Source: an uncultured Flavobacteriales bacterium
GTDB taxonomy: Bacteria; Bacteroidota; Bacteroidia; Flavobacteriales; Crocinitomicaceae
Reading direction: 5' to 3'
Assembly (NCBI GenBank): GCA_946482515.1
Contig: CAMLRS010000007.1
Coordinates: 124,001 to 188,000, forward strand
DNA length: 64,000 bases
Shown here: in pieces, positions 1 through 10,100 of the stretch
Numbering within the stretch: the first letter of the stretch is position 1
Layout: each line of letters starts with the position of its first letter
Program-made: the position numbers and the translations under genes
Notes under the pieces: model-generated
What the model was told of the DNA's origin: nothing
What the model saw: only the letters and a program-made list of their open reading frames with translations
Database searches by the model: none

Positions 1-186
1 GGCGGTAAGTTTACAAACATTCGTTTGCATTTTTTGAGGATCAGATCAATTGTCCCGGATTTGTCTAGAGGATAGGAATCCAAGCTTTGGCGTTAATCCT
101 ACCAGGATTTTCGTGTGTATCTGCCCCTTTTGGAAGGAGCTTTTCTTTGGGATAAAAACTGTATTTTCGCCCGATAACCGCAACAC
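1..186. other. Left-edge non-coding stretch
   Basis: No convincing gene lies here. One forward frame is open from the window edge to a stop near base 75 but shows no recognisable protein, so a partial upstream gene cannot be supported. A box TATTTTCG at 162-169 matches 7 of 8 positions of the Bacteroidota -7 element and could serve the hydrolase that starts at 187. Confidence 0.4.
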
Positions 187-873
187 ATGAAACAACACCT
201 CGTCTTACTGCACGGCGCGCTTGGAACGGCCAGACAACTGGCACCGCTGGCTGCTCAGCTGGAAAAAGACTTCCACGTTCACACCTTCGATTTCGACGGA
301 CACGGCAGCGCATTGTCGGGCCACGATTTTACAATGGAGCATTTTGCCGTTAACCTGGAAAACTATTTGGAACAAAATGGGATCAATGAATGCGATGTGT
401 TCGGTTATAGCATGGGTGGTTATGTGGCGCTGAAAAGTGCAGCCAATGGCAACAAATCGATCCGTCGGATCGTGACCTTGGGCACCAAACTTGAGTGGTC
501 GCCAGCTATTGCGCAGAAAGAAACGGCCATGCTCGACCCGGAAAAAATTGCCGAAAAGGTACCGAAATTTGCACTCGCGCTGGAAGCAGCTCACCAGCCC
601 AACGACTGGAAAACGGTGCTGCATAAGACAGCTGCTATGATGCGTGAATTGGGTGATCAGCCGGCGCTTGGTTCAGTAGATTTTGCCCGCATCGAACAAC
701 CGGTATTGTTGTGCCTCGGATCGGAAGATACGATGGTAACACCAGCCGAAACGCAGGCCGTAGAAACACAGTTGTCGCAGGGGAAGTTCCGAACGGTAGC
801 CGGAGCGCAGCATCCGATCGAACGGGTAAATGCGGAAGAGCTCGCAGGAATTGTGCGGGAATTTCTGAAATAA
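187..873 (+). CDS. Alpha/beta-fold hydrolase
   Basis: A small (228-residue) soluble hydrolase of the alpha/beta superfamily. The oxyanion HG motif is at residues 9-10 (LLHGALG), the nucleophile elbow GYSMGG puts the catalytic serine at 75, and the probable acid and base are Asp181 (GSEDTMV) and His209 (GAQHPI), so the triad is complete. No signal peptide is present, so it should act in the cytoplasm. The lid region (about 105-160) is short and helical. The substrate cannot be told from sequence; esters or acyl thioesters are typical for the family. It stands alone, convergent with the lipoprotein gene that ends at 968. Confidence 0.85.
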   Translation: MKQHLVLLHGALGTARQLAPLAAQLEKDFHVHTFDFDGHGSALSGHDFTMEHFAVNLENYLEQNGINECDVFGYSMGGYVALKSAANGNKSIRRIVTLGTKLEWSPAIAQKETAMLDPEKIAEKVPKFALALEAAHQPNDWKTVLHKTAAMMRELGDQPALGSVDFARIEQPVLLCLGSEDTMVTPAETQAVETQLSQGKFRTVAGAQHPIERVNAEELAGIVREFLK

Positions 874-900
874 TCGAACCAATAGTTGAAGGCCTAACAT

Positions 901-938
901 TCTGGATAGTTAGACGCTCTCAGTTAAATCAGACTTTC
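901..938. repeat. Intergenic repeat, copy 1 of 2
   Basis: A stretch built on GATAgtTAGACGCTCtCAGT and a following AAATCA is found again, with a few changes, at 11319-11358. Both copies lie between convergent genes, just past a plus-strand stop codon. It may be a small dispersed repeat or a shared transcript end. Confidence 0.5.
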
Positions 939-967
939 CGACTACACCCCGCGAGCCCAGTCGCTTA

Positions 968-1408
968 TTATTTATTGTCTTTACCGATGTCGCGGATGGA
1001 TTCACCCAGCTGGTCCATATCGTGACGGAATTCGCGCTTGAATTCCTCCCAACGTTCGCTGTCGCCATCTTTTTTAGGGTCGTAGTTATCGATCCGCTCC
1101 TGTAAACGCTCGTTTTCAGCCCGGAGATTCTCGATACGTTCTTCGTAGATTTTATCACCCACAGCACCGGCTGTTTCCTGTTTGACCTTTAGCTCGGCGA
1201 TCTTAGCCCGATTTTCGGCAATTTCTTCTTTCGCAGCCCGGCGAAATTCCAGCCAGTCCGAGAAGTCATCTGCCGATTCGTCTAGTCTGTCACCGGTTTC
1301 TTCCATTTGATCATTCCGGCCATCGGCATTTTCATCGGAGCCGCAGCCCGTCAGCACCGTTCCTCCCAGGAACGCGGCAACGGAGATTGCATACATTGTA
1401 CGTTTCAT
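968..1408 (-). CDS. Small lipoprotein with coiled-coil segment
   Basis: A 146-residue predicted lipoprotein. The start at 1408 (MKRTMY) was chosen because it gives a normal lipoprotein signal: charged N terminus, hydrophobic core and lipobox LTGC with Cys22 as the lipidation site. Behind the cysteine lies a very acidic linker (DENADGRND...), then a charged helical stretch of about 60 residues rich in Glu, Lys and Arg that should form a coiled coil. No enzyme motif is seen. It is probably anchored in the periplasm. I do not recognise a family. It is a single gene with repeat-rich DNA upstream. Confidence 0.7.
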   Translation of the reverse strand: MKRTMYAISVAAFLGGTVLTGCGSDENADGRNDQMEETGDRLDESADDFSDWLEFRRAAKEEIAENRAKIAELKVKQETAGAVGDKIYEERIENLRAENERLQERIDNYDPKKDGDSERWEEFKREFRHDMDQLGESIRDIGKDNK

Positions 1409-1643
1409 GACGATTGTATTTGTGATGTGTTTGTCGACAGAAGTTAGGGATAAATACAACCGTTTCCGAGCTTTTTAGGCTTTGTTCACATCATACAGAC
1501 TTCAGGGTGTTAGGACTTTAAGACATCAGGACTTAGCGCAAAGTCGCAAAGCACGCAGAGTTTTTGGTTGTACAACTGAATGTCCTAATTGACGGATTCA
1601 CCCCAATCATCTTAATGTCCTGATGTCTTGAAATCCTGAAGTC
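1409..1643. repeat. Intergenic region with degenerate repeats
   Basis: About 235 bases without a gene. It contains near-repeats of the unit GACATCAGGAC (around 1515-1533) and its inverse GTCCTGATGTC (around 1617-1628), related to sequence at 15811-15870 and 60394-60432. It also contains GCAAAGTCGCAAAGCACGCA (about 1538-1557), a short 'CTTTGCG' type repeat whose inverse form recurs at 22611-22634. The function is unknown. Confidence 0.5.
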
Positions 1644-3113
1644 CTAGCGTCTCCGCTTCAGCGGAATCCCTTCGATATAGATCACCAGCAGGATGAAGAG
1701 AAGGACAAAGATGTTGTGGATGAAGAATTGCAGAACCGTACCGCTGCGCAGATCGATCCACTTGCACAGGAAGAAGAACAGCAAACTGGCCCCAAGGTAC
1801 AACGCGAATTTCCGGAGATTGTAATTGATCGGGAAATAGCGCTGGCCAAGCAGGTAGGAAGCTACCATCTGCAAAGCGTAAACGATCAGCGTAGCCCAGG
1901 CGCTGGCCATATAGCCGTAAGCCGGGATAAAAAGGTAATTGATCAGGATCGTGAGGAACGCGCCCCCGATCGAAATATAGGCACCGAATTTCGTTTTGTT
2001 GGTGAGCTTGTACCAGATACTCTGGTTGAAATAAATACCCAGGAACACGTTCGCGATCAGCAGGATGGGAACCACTTCGAGGCCCACCCAGTATTCTTCG
2101 CGACTGATGAAGTATTTGAAAATATCGATGTTGAGCGAAACCACCAGAAATACCAGGCACACAACCGCCACGAAATAGTTCATGAGCCGGATGTAAAGCC
2201 GGTTACGGTCTTCGTTTTTCGACTGATTGAAAAAGAACGGTTCCGCGGCATAGCGATAGGCCTGCAGCAAAATCGTCACGAGCATAGCCAGCTTGTAACA
2301 GGCGCTGTAAATCCCCACCTGCGCATCCGCCATTTCGATGTTCATGTTGGGCTGATCGTACAGGATCTGCTTGAGCATGATGCGGTCGATGGTTTCGTTC
2401 ACAATCCCTGCAAAACCGGCAATCACCACCGGAAGGGCGTATTTGAACATTTCCAACGCCAGCTTTCGGTCGAACCGCCAGTTGATGTGCAGGAAATCCT
2501 TGTAGAGCATGAGCGGCTTCACCAGGCTGGAAAACAGGTTGGCCAGCAAAATAGCCAGGATACCTTCCTCCGGTCGTGTGATCGCTCCGATAGCCGGATC
2601 GTAGAGTACGAACAGCAGGATCACATTCAGCCCGATATTGACGCCGATGGATGTGAGCTGAATGATCGCAAATTTCCGGGGTTTTTCTTCGGCCCGCAGC
2701 TTGGCCAAGGGCAAGCTGGAAACGGCATCCAGGGCCACGATCGCGCCGAGCAGCGTAATGTATTCGTTGTGATCGGGGAAGAGCATTGCGTCGGCGATCT
2801 CCTGGTTGAAGAAGAGCGCGACGAGGAAAAACAGCACATTCAGCCCGATGACCGTGAGGAAGCTGTTGCGGAAAACGGTTTCCTTATCCGGTTTGTCCTG
2901 AATGAAGCGGAAAAAGGTCGTTTCCATCCCGAACGTAAGCAGCACCATCAGGAAAGCAACCAGCGCATACAACTGCGAAACCACCCCGTAATCGGAGGTT
3001 TTCGCGAACATACTCGTATAGAGCGGAACCAATAGGTAGTTCAGCGTCCGGCCGAGAATACTCGACAAGCCATACACAGCTGTTTGCCCCAGTAGCTTTT
3101 TTAACGGGTTCAA
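1644..3113 (-). CDS. Polysaccharide flippase (MOP superfamily)
   Basis: A 489-residue integral membrane protein of the MATE/MOP polysaccharide-export type (Wzx/RfbX-like), which flips lipid-linked sugars across the inner membrane. The N terminus (GQTAVYGLSSILGRTLNYLL, residues 9-28) is the usual first segment of the family, with the conserved Ser-Gly-Arg-hydrophobic pattern. About 12-14 hydrophobic segments follow, and the protein ends in a basic tail (KRRR). The length is normal. It is not inside a glycosyltransferase cluster, so the exported sugar (O-antigen, capsule or other) is unknown. The enoyl-CoA hydratase gene lies just upstream on the same strand. Confidence 0.85.
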   Translation of the reverse strand: MNPLKKLLGQTAVYGLSSILGRTLNYLLVPLYTSMFAKTSDYGVVSQLYALVAFLMVLLTFGMETTFFRFIQDKPDKETVFRNSFLTVIGLNVLFFLVALFFNQEIADAMLFPDHNEYITLLGAIVALDAVSSLPLAKLRAEEKPRKFAIIQLTSIGVNIGLNVILLFVLYDPAIGAITRPEEGILAILLANLFSSLVKPLMLYKDFLHINWRFDRKLALEMFKYALPVVIAGFAGIVNETIDRIMLKQILYDQPNMNIEMADAQVGIYSACYKLAMLVTILLQAYRYAAEPFFFNQSKNEDRNRLYIRLMNYFVAVVCLVFLVVSLNIDIFKYFISREEYWVGLEVVPILLIANVFLGIYFNQSIWYKLTNKTKFGAYISIGGAFLTILINYLFIPAYGYMASAWATLIVYALQMVASYLLGQRYFPINYNLRKFALYLGASLLFFFLCKWIDLRSGTVLQFFIHNIFVLLFILLVIYIEGIPLKRRR

Positions 3114-3141
3114 TGGAAACGAAGCGTTTTTACAGGTTTAA

Positions 3142-3924
3142 TTATCCGCGGAAAGCCGGTTTGCGTTTTTCGAGGAAGGCACCGGTTCCTTCTTTGAAAT
3201 CGGCCGTTCCGAAGCATTTTCCGAATTCATTCACTTCTGTTGCGTAACCGGCATCGCCACCTTTGCTGTACAGCGCATTCACCGAACGGATGGCCGAAGC
3301 GATGGCTGTTCCGGAGTTGTTCAGGATTTTCCCGGCAATTTTCTGTGCAAGCGGCAACAATTCATCCGGTTCGCAAACGTGGTTCACCAATCCCCATGTC
3401 AGGGCTTCTTCTGCGGTGATCATTCCCGCTGTGAAGATCATTTCGTTGGCTTTGCCGCGTCCTACGAGCTGGGCCAATCGCTGCGTACCACCGTAGCCCG
3501 GGATCACACCGAGCGAAACTTCCGGCAAACCGAGCTTGGCGTTGGAAGAAGCCAGTCGGATATGGGAAGCCATGGCGAGCTCGAGACCGCCACCCAGTGC
3601 GAAGCCATTCACGGCCGCGATCACAGGTGTCGACATATTTTCGATGAAGGAAAACAACAGCTCCTGTCCTTTAGCAGCCAGCTGTTCGCCTTCTGCTACG
3701 GAGAAATGAGCAAATTCTTTGATATCGGCACCGGCAACGAATGATTTATCGCCCGATCCTGTCAGGATCACAACACCGGTTGCAGCGTCCTGGTCGGCCG
3801 CTTTCAGTGCGTCATTCAGCTCTGCAATGGTTTGACTGTTAAGGGTATTGAGTTGTGAAGGGCGGTTAATGGTGATCTGGCGAATCTGGCCGGATTGTTC
3901 TATAAGAATGTTTTCGTATGACAT
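3142..3924 (-). CDS. Enoyl-CoA hydratase/isomerase family protein
   Basis: A 260-residue crotonase-fold enzyme that probably adds water to trans-2-enoyl-CoA. The start at 3924 (MSYENILIEQ) is preferred over an upstream in-frame Met, since the preceding residues (EINRYFYRNN) are untypical. Motifs: AGADIKEF (64-71, CoA and oxyanion site), ALGGGLELAM (109-118) with catalytic Glu115, and LPEVSLGVIPGYGGTQRL (133-150) with catalytic Glu135. Having both glutamates supports hydratase rather than another crotonase activity. A weak -7 box (reverse TATTTTTA, 3941-3948) lies upstream. No other beta-oxidation genes are adjacent. Confidence 0.88.
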   Translation of the reverse strand: MSYENILIEQSGQIRQITINRPSQLNTLNSQTIAELNDALKAADQDAATGVVILTGSGDKSFVAGADIKEFAHFSVAEGEQLAAKGQELLFSFIENMSTPVIAAVNGFALGGGLELAMASHIRLASSNAKLGLPEVSLGVIPGYGGTQRLAQLVGRGKANEMIFTAGMITAEEALTWGLVNHVCEPDELLPLAQKIAGKILNNSGTAIASAIRSVNALYSKGGDAGYATEVNEFGKCFGTADFKEGTGAFLEKRKPAFRG

Positions 3925-3998
3925 GATTGGATTGTTTCGGTAAAAATATCGGTTTATTTCCACACTGCATGGGAAAGCATCCGAAAAGGGCAGAAGCG

Positions 3999-5402
3999 TT
4001 ACTGTAAACGTATCCGGTCGAGGGCAAATTGCAGCGCTGTGTCTTTTCCGTTCAGCAGATCGGCAATTGTTTGCTCCACGATGAAATCCGGAATAAGCCC
4101 TTTCGTGTTACCCGAAACCGGATCGAGAATCAGGCGATAAGCCGGGAATTTGATCCGAATGCCAGATCCCGGCAAGGTGATCATCGGGAAAGCGCCGCCA
4201 TTGTTGCCGTTGTATCCGCCACCGGCTTGCGTGCCCGCAAATAAGGCGTTGGAATGCTGCTTGAGCCAGGAAGTGGTCATGGTAGCGGCCGAAGCGGTCA
4301 ATCCGTCTGTGAGCACGATGAGCTTTCCGTTGTAGCGTTCTTCCGCGGGTTTGGGTGTGTATTCGTAACGGTACAATTTGCCCAGATTGGTACGCTCGGT
4401 GGAGAACAAATGACTGCCGCCGTATTTGATCCGGCCCATGAAATAGAGCAGCTTGCCGTGGCGATCAAGGTATTTACGCGTTTGCAATTTGGGTTTCAGA
4501 ATGGCATAGGAAAAGTTCGTGTCGACGAGGTAACGCGTGAGCTCTACGCTGGCTTTCCGGTTGCCACCGGTGTTGCCTCGCAGGTCGAGTACCAGACCGG
4601 TCAGGCTTTCCTGTTCGATATACGCAAAAACCTTTCGGAAGAATTTCTTATCGGATTTAACGAATTCGTTCAGCTCTAAAATGCCCGTTTTGCCGTCGGT
4701 CGAAAAGCTGTTTTTGCCGTTTCGGAACAAGACTTCGTGCGTATCTGCCGGGATAACAGGAAGGGTTTTGATCGCCGGGAATTCTTCCAGCAGGCCGTTT
4801 GCCGTACGGATCTGGTAAACTTCCGGATAATGAAAGTAAAAACCGATCAGCGTGGGCAGCATCAGGTTGATGTGGGCTGAAGCAAAAGCCGTTCCGCCAC
4901 CGTCGCTGGCCGAATAGCGCAGCAGTGTAGAAAGAATTTCGCTGGCCGGTTGACCGTTGATTTCTAAAACGGCCACTCCTTCCAGGTACTTCAGCGAATC
5001 GCCGGCCTGTTGGGTTAAAACCAGCTTGTTGTCCATGGCAGCGATGTGCAGCGGGAAAATGCCAGCCGGAACGATATCCTGGAGCAAGGGATTGCTTTTG
5101 ACGGAAGTGTGTACGCAGCCGATTTGCTGTAAAGCTGCACCCAGCAAAAACCGGTATTCGAAAACCGAAAGGCTGTCGGATGTGCCTTTTTCCACTTCGT
5201 CGATGATGCCCGAAATGTTGTAGATGCCGGCGTGTTTGTAATTTACCGGGTGACCGTTGATCACGGCTTCATTGAGGTAACACAGATCGGCAAGGACGTC
5301 CTGGCGGGCAACCTGCTGGGAAAAAATGGTCAACGGAAAGAACAGGCCGACCAGGATCAGTCGGATGGTCGTGTGATGGAAAGTACGGGATCTGACTTCC
5401 AT
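3999..5402 (-). CDS. S41-family peptidase-like protein, exported
   Basis: A 467-residue secreted protein of the C-terminal-processing-protease (S41) type. A signal peptide is likely at residues 1-28 (LILVGLFFPLTIFSQ). The middle shows VLDLRGNTGGN, the conserved S41 core strand and loop. Farther on, LTDGLTASAATM carries the presumed catalytic serine. The usual Glu after the ASA core is Thr here, so the catalytic details may differ. No clear PDZ domain is visible. Many Bacteroidota carry such proteins in the periplasm or at the outer membrane. The gene starts 16 nt downstream of the stop of the outer-membrane gene at 5419 and is probably co-transcribed with it. Confidence 0.75.
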   Translation of the reverse strand: MEVRSRTFHHTTIRLILVGLFFPLTIFSQQVARQDVLADLCYLNEAVINGHPVNYKHAGIYNISGIIDEVEKGTSDSLSVFEYRFLLGAALQQIGCVHTSVKSNPLLQDIVPAGIFPLHIAAMDNKLVLTQQAGDSLKYLEGVAVLEINGQPASEILSTLLRYSASDGGGTAFASAHINLMLPTLIGFYFHYPEVYQIRTANGLLEEFPAIKTLPVIPADTHEVLFRNGKNSFSTDGKTGILELNEFVKSDKKFFRKVFAYIEQESLTGLVLDLRGNTGGNRKASVELTRYLVDTNFSYAILKPKLQTRKYLDRHGKLLYFMGRIKYGGSHLFSTERTNLGKLYRYEYTPKPAEERYNGKLIVLTDGLTASAATMTTSWLKQHSNALFAGTQAGGGYNGNNGGAFPMITLPGSGIRIKFPAYRLILDPVSGNTKGLIPDFIVEQTIADLLNGKDTALQFALDRIRLQ

Positions 5403-5418
5403 TTCCGCGGTTTAGTTT

Positions 5419-7146
5419 TTAGAACCGGAACGTCACGCCGCCCATAACCTGGAGGCCCTGCACCGGATAATTGTACCATCTCCTGTAGCGCTGTGCCGCA
5501 ACGTTGTTGAAGTTCACGAAACCGGAAATGCGTTTGTTATAACGGTATTCCACGCCAAGGTTAACATCGGCGATGAAACCGAGGGTCTTGGCGAGCTGGT
5601 TGTTTTCTTCTGTAACGTCTTCTTCCTCAGAATCGTATACCAATGCCCTTCTTCCACCTTCGAAATTCAGATCGGCCGTGAAGATGAATTTGTCGTACAG
5701 GTTATGCGATCCGCGCAGAATCACCTGGATTTGCGGCAGGTTCCACGCATACGTGTTGTTGAGCGCGTTGTAGGAATAGAAGCGCCCGATGAGGTCGATC
5801 TTCGTTTTTTCCTTCAGCTGGTAAGCAAGCGATCCTTCCACCATGGCAACGTTCATCGTATCGTAGATCACAGCGAAGCGGTTGCCGGACGTGAAGAGCG
5901 TGTCGGTAATGAACAACGCCCGGTCTTTGTAATGTGCGAAGCTTGCACCTATGTTGAAGCTGATGCGCTTGCTCAGCGTTCCTTTCAAACCGATGTAGCC
6001 TTCGATGGCCTTGTGTTCGTTGCGCAAGTTGACATTCGAAAGCGAGAATTCGTTGATGTCGGTCAGCAATTTGAAGCTCTGCTGGGTCATGCCGCCGCGC
6101 AAGCCTGCATACGGGATCAGGATGTCGTCGAAAAGCGAGTATTTCACTTCGGCATTCGGGTACAGATAGGCGCGTTTTTGGGCTCCGAGGCTGAATGTTA
6201 CATCGACACCGGCTTTGGCTTTGAAGCGTTTGTTTTTGGAATAAGTCGTTATGCCCGGACGAATGCTGATGAGCGTGTTGTTGGTCACAAGACCTGAATC
6301 GAGCGCGTTGAGCAGCGTATCGCCTTCGACGCCGTAACGGTAGCCATTGTATTTGATGTCGGCATCGGCCGTGAAGACTTCATCGCCCCACTGGAACCAG
6401 CCACCACCGGAAATGCCGAAGTAATTTTCTCTGGCGCGCCAGTCGGAGAGGCTGTCCGGTTCGCGTTTTTTATCGTTGAAGTGACGGTATTCCATCCCGA
6501 TCTTCCAGTTAACGCCGAGGCTGTCGTGACGGTGCGAGCTGAATGATCCTTTTCCACCGATGGTGTTGAAGCGCTGCGCAATGCTGTCAGCATCGGCGTG
6601 TTCGTTTGGAATGCCGTAGAAATGCAGTCCGCGGTTGTTGTAATTGAACTCGGCGAGCCAGTCGTAGCGTTTTTCGTTCACGCCACCGAAAGCACGGAGG
6701 TTGGTGCGGTCGAATCCGCTTGGCGCCACGTTCGGTTGTCCGCCAAATGAGCTCAGGTGCTGCAGGTGGAAACCGTAGTTGTATTTGCGGGTGCGGGTGT
6801 TGTTGTAGTACACTTCGGCCAGCGGCATGAACACCGATCCAATTCCCAGTCGGGCGTAACCGTTGTAAAGCTGCGGCAGTTTTTCCACCATTTTCACGGT
6901 AGCGGCTTCAATCGGCCGGATCTCCAGGAAAGGCTCGTAATGCATGGTCAGCAGCGGGAAGTTGGCTGTTGGTGTCGGGTAAACGGTATCCATGATCACC
7001 GGTTGTTCGGTGAGACGGTAAGCCGGCTCGACTTCGCGTTTTGCTTCGATTTCCAGCTCGATCTCGCCGCCTTGCGCCAGTGCCACGGAAGTGCCGGTCA
7101 ACAGCACCAAAGTCGTCAGGACGGTTTGTATGATGGTTCTTCTCAT
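5419..7146 (-). CDS. Outer-membrane beta-barrel protein (TonB-receptor-like)
   Basis: A 575-residue exported protein. The signal peptide covers about residues 1-24 (VLTTLVLLTGTSVALAQ). After a short periplasmic part, the rest alternates hydrophobic and polar residues with many aromatics, typical of beta-barrel strands, and it ends in VMGGVTFRF, a good outer-membrane C-terminal signal. It resembles the barrel part of TonB-dependent receptors but is too short for a full receptor, and no plug domain is seen. Its ATG overlaps the stop of the upstream TPR gene (ATGA, 7143-7146), so the two are translationally coupled and probably work together at the envelope. Confidence 0.75.
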   Translation of the reverse strand: MRRTIIQTVLTTLVLLTGTSVALAQGGEIELEIEAKREVEPAYRLTEQPVIMDTVYPTPTANFPLLTMHYEPFLEIRPIEAATVKMVEKLPQLYNGYARLGIGSVFMPLAEVYYNNTRTRKYNYGFHLQHLSSFGGQPNVAPSGFDRTNLRAFGGVNEKRYDWLAEFNYNNRGLHFYGIPNEHADADSIAQRFNTIGGKGSFSSHRHDSLGVNWKIGMEYRHFNDKKREPDSLSDWRARENYFGISGGGWFQWGDEVFTADADIKYNGYRYGVEGDTLLNALDSGLVTNNTLISIRPGITTYSKNKRFKAKAGVDVTFSLGAQKRAYLYPNAEVKYSLFDDILIPYAGLRGGMTQQSFKLLTDINEFSLSNVNLRNEHKAIEGYIGLKGTLSKRISFNIGASFAHYKDRALFITDTLFTSGNRFAVIYDTMNVAMVEGSLAYQLKEKTKIDLIGRFYSYNALNNTYAWNLPQIQVILRGSHNLYDKFIFTADLNFEGGRRALVYDSEEEDVTEENNQLAKTLGFIADVNLGVEYRYNKRISGFVNFNNVAAQRYRRWYNYPVQGLQVMGGVTFRF

Positions 7147-10100
7147 TGCTCTCCTGGTTTTTCTTCCACTTCGATCACCGTGCCGCTGCGTTCCTCGATG
7201 GATTTCGGCTGATTTTTGAGCTGCATCACTTCGTCATAAAGGTCAGCTGCTTCATCCATAATGCCGTCGTCCTGCACTTTGTAGTTGTCGAGAACGGAAG
7301 TAATGGTCTGCTCTGCCTGGAACAGATCGTCTTTCTGGATCAGCACGCGCGTTTGCAGAATGAGCGCTTTGGCGATCCAGAAGTTATAGGCCGGCTTCAT
7401 TTTCAGCAATGCGCGGATCTCCGTTTCTGTTTTGGTCAGATCGCCAGCTTTGTAATGTCCTTCGGCGATGGTGTATTTGGCTTCCGCACCGAAAGCGGTG
7501 GTGGTGTTTTTCACCACGTATTCCAGCGAAGGCAATGCCTGTGTGAAACTGCCCGTTTTGGCCAGGGAAATTCCTTTGGCGAATTCGGCTTCCAGACGGA
7601 TGGCGTTGGTGATCTTGGAGTTGTCCAGCACTTTCTGTGCGTATTCGGCGGCATTGCTGTAGTTCTCCAGGATGTAATGACAGCGCATCAACCCGAGAAC
7701 AGACAGGTAGATCATTTCCGGCGACTTGGCCACTTTTTCCAGTCGGCTGTAGTACGGCAGCGCGTTTTCGTAATCCTTGTTGTTGTAGAGGTACTTGGAT
7801 GTACGCTGCGCGGCCAGCTCGGTGAAGTCGTCGTTCTGACCTTCGAGCGTGATGCGGTAGATCGCAATGGCTTCGGCTTCACGCTGGAGCTTGTAAAGCG
7901 CATCGGCCTTGTAGTTCATGATCTCGGTGGTGTATTTCCCGTTCGGGTATTTCGCCAGGTATTTGTCGAATTCCGGAAGTGCCGCACTGTAGGAGCTGTC
8001 TTCGTAAGGCTGCATGGCCTGTGCGTAGAATTTGTCTTCCACTTCGTAACGGATGGAATCGGCACATGGGTACTGATCGGCCAGCTGCTCTACTTTTTCC
8101 AGCGTTCGCTGAGCAGTGTAGATATCGGCCAGTCCCTGCACCTCACGACGGCAGGTTTCGCGGTCGTTGCCGTATTCCGAAAGCACGCGCTTGTAATAGG
8201 ATTCGGCTTTGGCGTAATCGGTTTTCTTGAAGTACACATCACCGATGTAATGCAAAGCGTCTTTCACCAGGATGGATGTCGGGTAGTCGCGCACCACCTG
8301 TTCGAAATAACGCAGCGCTTTGTCGTTGTTGCCGCTGTTGAAGTAGCTGATGGCCACTTCGTATACGGAGGTCTGCATGTACTGCGAGCGCGGATAATTG
8401 TTGATGATATCCTGCAGGTACTGGATTTTCTTGTCGCGGTTGCCTTCGAAACCGTACAAACGGGCCAGGAAGAACAGAGCCTGATCCTCGTAGCCGCTTT
8501 TGAGGTTGTAAGCGTTTTCGTATTGCTCGATGGCCGGACGGTTGGACTTGGAAATGTAGTACGCATCACCCAGGCGCATGTAGGCATCGGCTTTTTTGCG
8601 CTTGTTCGTCAGTCCCGGCTGTTGGAGGTAGGTGCGGAACGATTCGATCACCTGCGGATTGTCTTTCAGCTCGAGGTAAGCGTAGCCGATGTTGTAATAC
8701 GCATCTGCGCGCAGGCTGGTGAGATTGGCCGACGGCATGCCCAGGAACTTGCGGTACGACTGGATCGCGGGTTGTGTTTGTTTCAGAATGAATTGCGCAT
8801 CGGCCGTCCAGAACACACCTTTTGCCGAGATATCCTGGTTTACCGGGTATTTTTCAATCAGCTGGAATGCCGAAATGGCGCCGTTATAATCGCCTTTCTG
8901 GTACAATTCCACGCCACGGTTGAAAGCGATCATCTGGTAAGCGCTCTTCAGGCGCAGGTCCTTGTTGGGAATTTTATCGAGTGACTCAAGCGCCTTGGCG
9001 TAGTTCTTCGTGGAAGTGTACACACTCACCAGGTATTGGTAAATGACATTTTTCCGCGGCGATTCCGGGTATTTGTTCAGGTACGTTTCCAGCGCGATCA
9101 CCGCTTCGTCATACGGGTTCAGATCGAGCTTGTAGGAAAGAATGGCGTAATTGTAAAGCGCATCTTCCTGAATCATCGGATCCATTTCCAGCTCCGAGGC
9201 CGCTTCGAATGCTTCCCGCGCATAGCCGGGTTGGTTCAGCGCCATATACGATTCGGCTGCGTGGTAGAGTGCGATCTGCCCGAGCGTATCTTTCACCCGC
9301 GCTACTTTGTCGAAGTATTTCACCGCTTTTTCATGCAGTGAGCTTTTGAAATAGGAATAACCCAGCGCGTAATCGTCGTCGCGGGTTGTGGTCGCTTTCT
9401 GGTTGTACGCTTCGAGGTAAGGAACCGCTTCGTCGAATTTGCCCTGCTTGAAGTACGAGTCACCGATGAGGTGGTTCATTTCCACCTGGTCGGCCGGTTT
9501 CAGACTATCGATCTTCGACGGCGCGAAATTCGTTACGTCTTCGTATTTCCCTTGCAGGTAATAGATCTGCGTGATGTAGTACGGAACAACCGTTTTGAAG
9601 CGGGCGTCGTCGAGGAGCTTCTGGAAGCCTTCGAGCGCTGTCTGGTAAGAGCCGTCGGTATAGCAGATATGGGAATAGTAATACAGTGCTGGCGGACCGT
9701 ACTGGCTGGTCGCATCTTTCACTTCGTAAAACGACCCTTTGGCATCCGTGAGCTGTTTCTGATCGAAATAAGCGTAGCCAAGCTTGAAAAAGAATTCGTC
9801 CTGGTTTTCCGTTTCGACCTGCTGGCGGTTCAGCTGCGAAAGCCATTCGATGACCTGCGGATAATCTTTCTTCTGGTAATAATAGCGCCCAATCCGGAAG
9901 AAGATCTCGTAGCGGTAAATGCTTTCCGGGTAATCCCTGTTGAATTGTTCCAGCAGCGCCACGGCGTCGTTATTGTAAACTTCCAGCGCCGAAAGACCTT
10001 CGTAATACAAGGCTTTCATGTAGAAAGGATCGTTCTTCGAGCCTTTGTACTCGTCGATGAACAAACGGAATTCTTTGCGGGCAGCGCTGTACTGCTCTTT

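Noticed and set aside
1..75. C-terminal end of an upstream gene on the plus strand
   Set aside because: The open frame is only 24 codons with no recognisable features.
1716..3035. 439-codon open frame on the plus strand
   Set aside because: It lies antisense to the clearly recognisable flippase gene; the translation is polar, Gln/His/Glu-rich and has no family features. It is a composition shadow.
7146..8984. 612-codon open frame on the plus strand
   Set aside because: Antisense to the TPR gene, whose repeats and overlap with the barrel gene are convincing; the antisense translation is a low-complexity Phe/Val/Arg mix.
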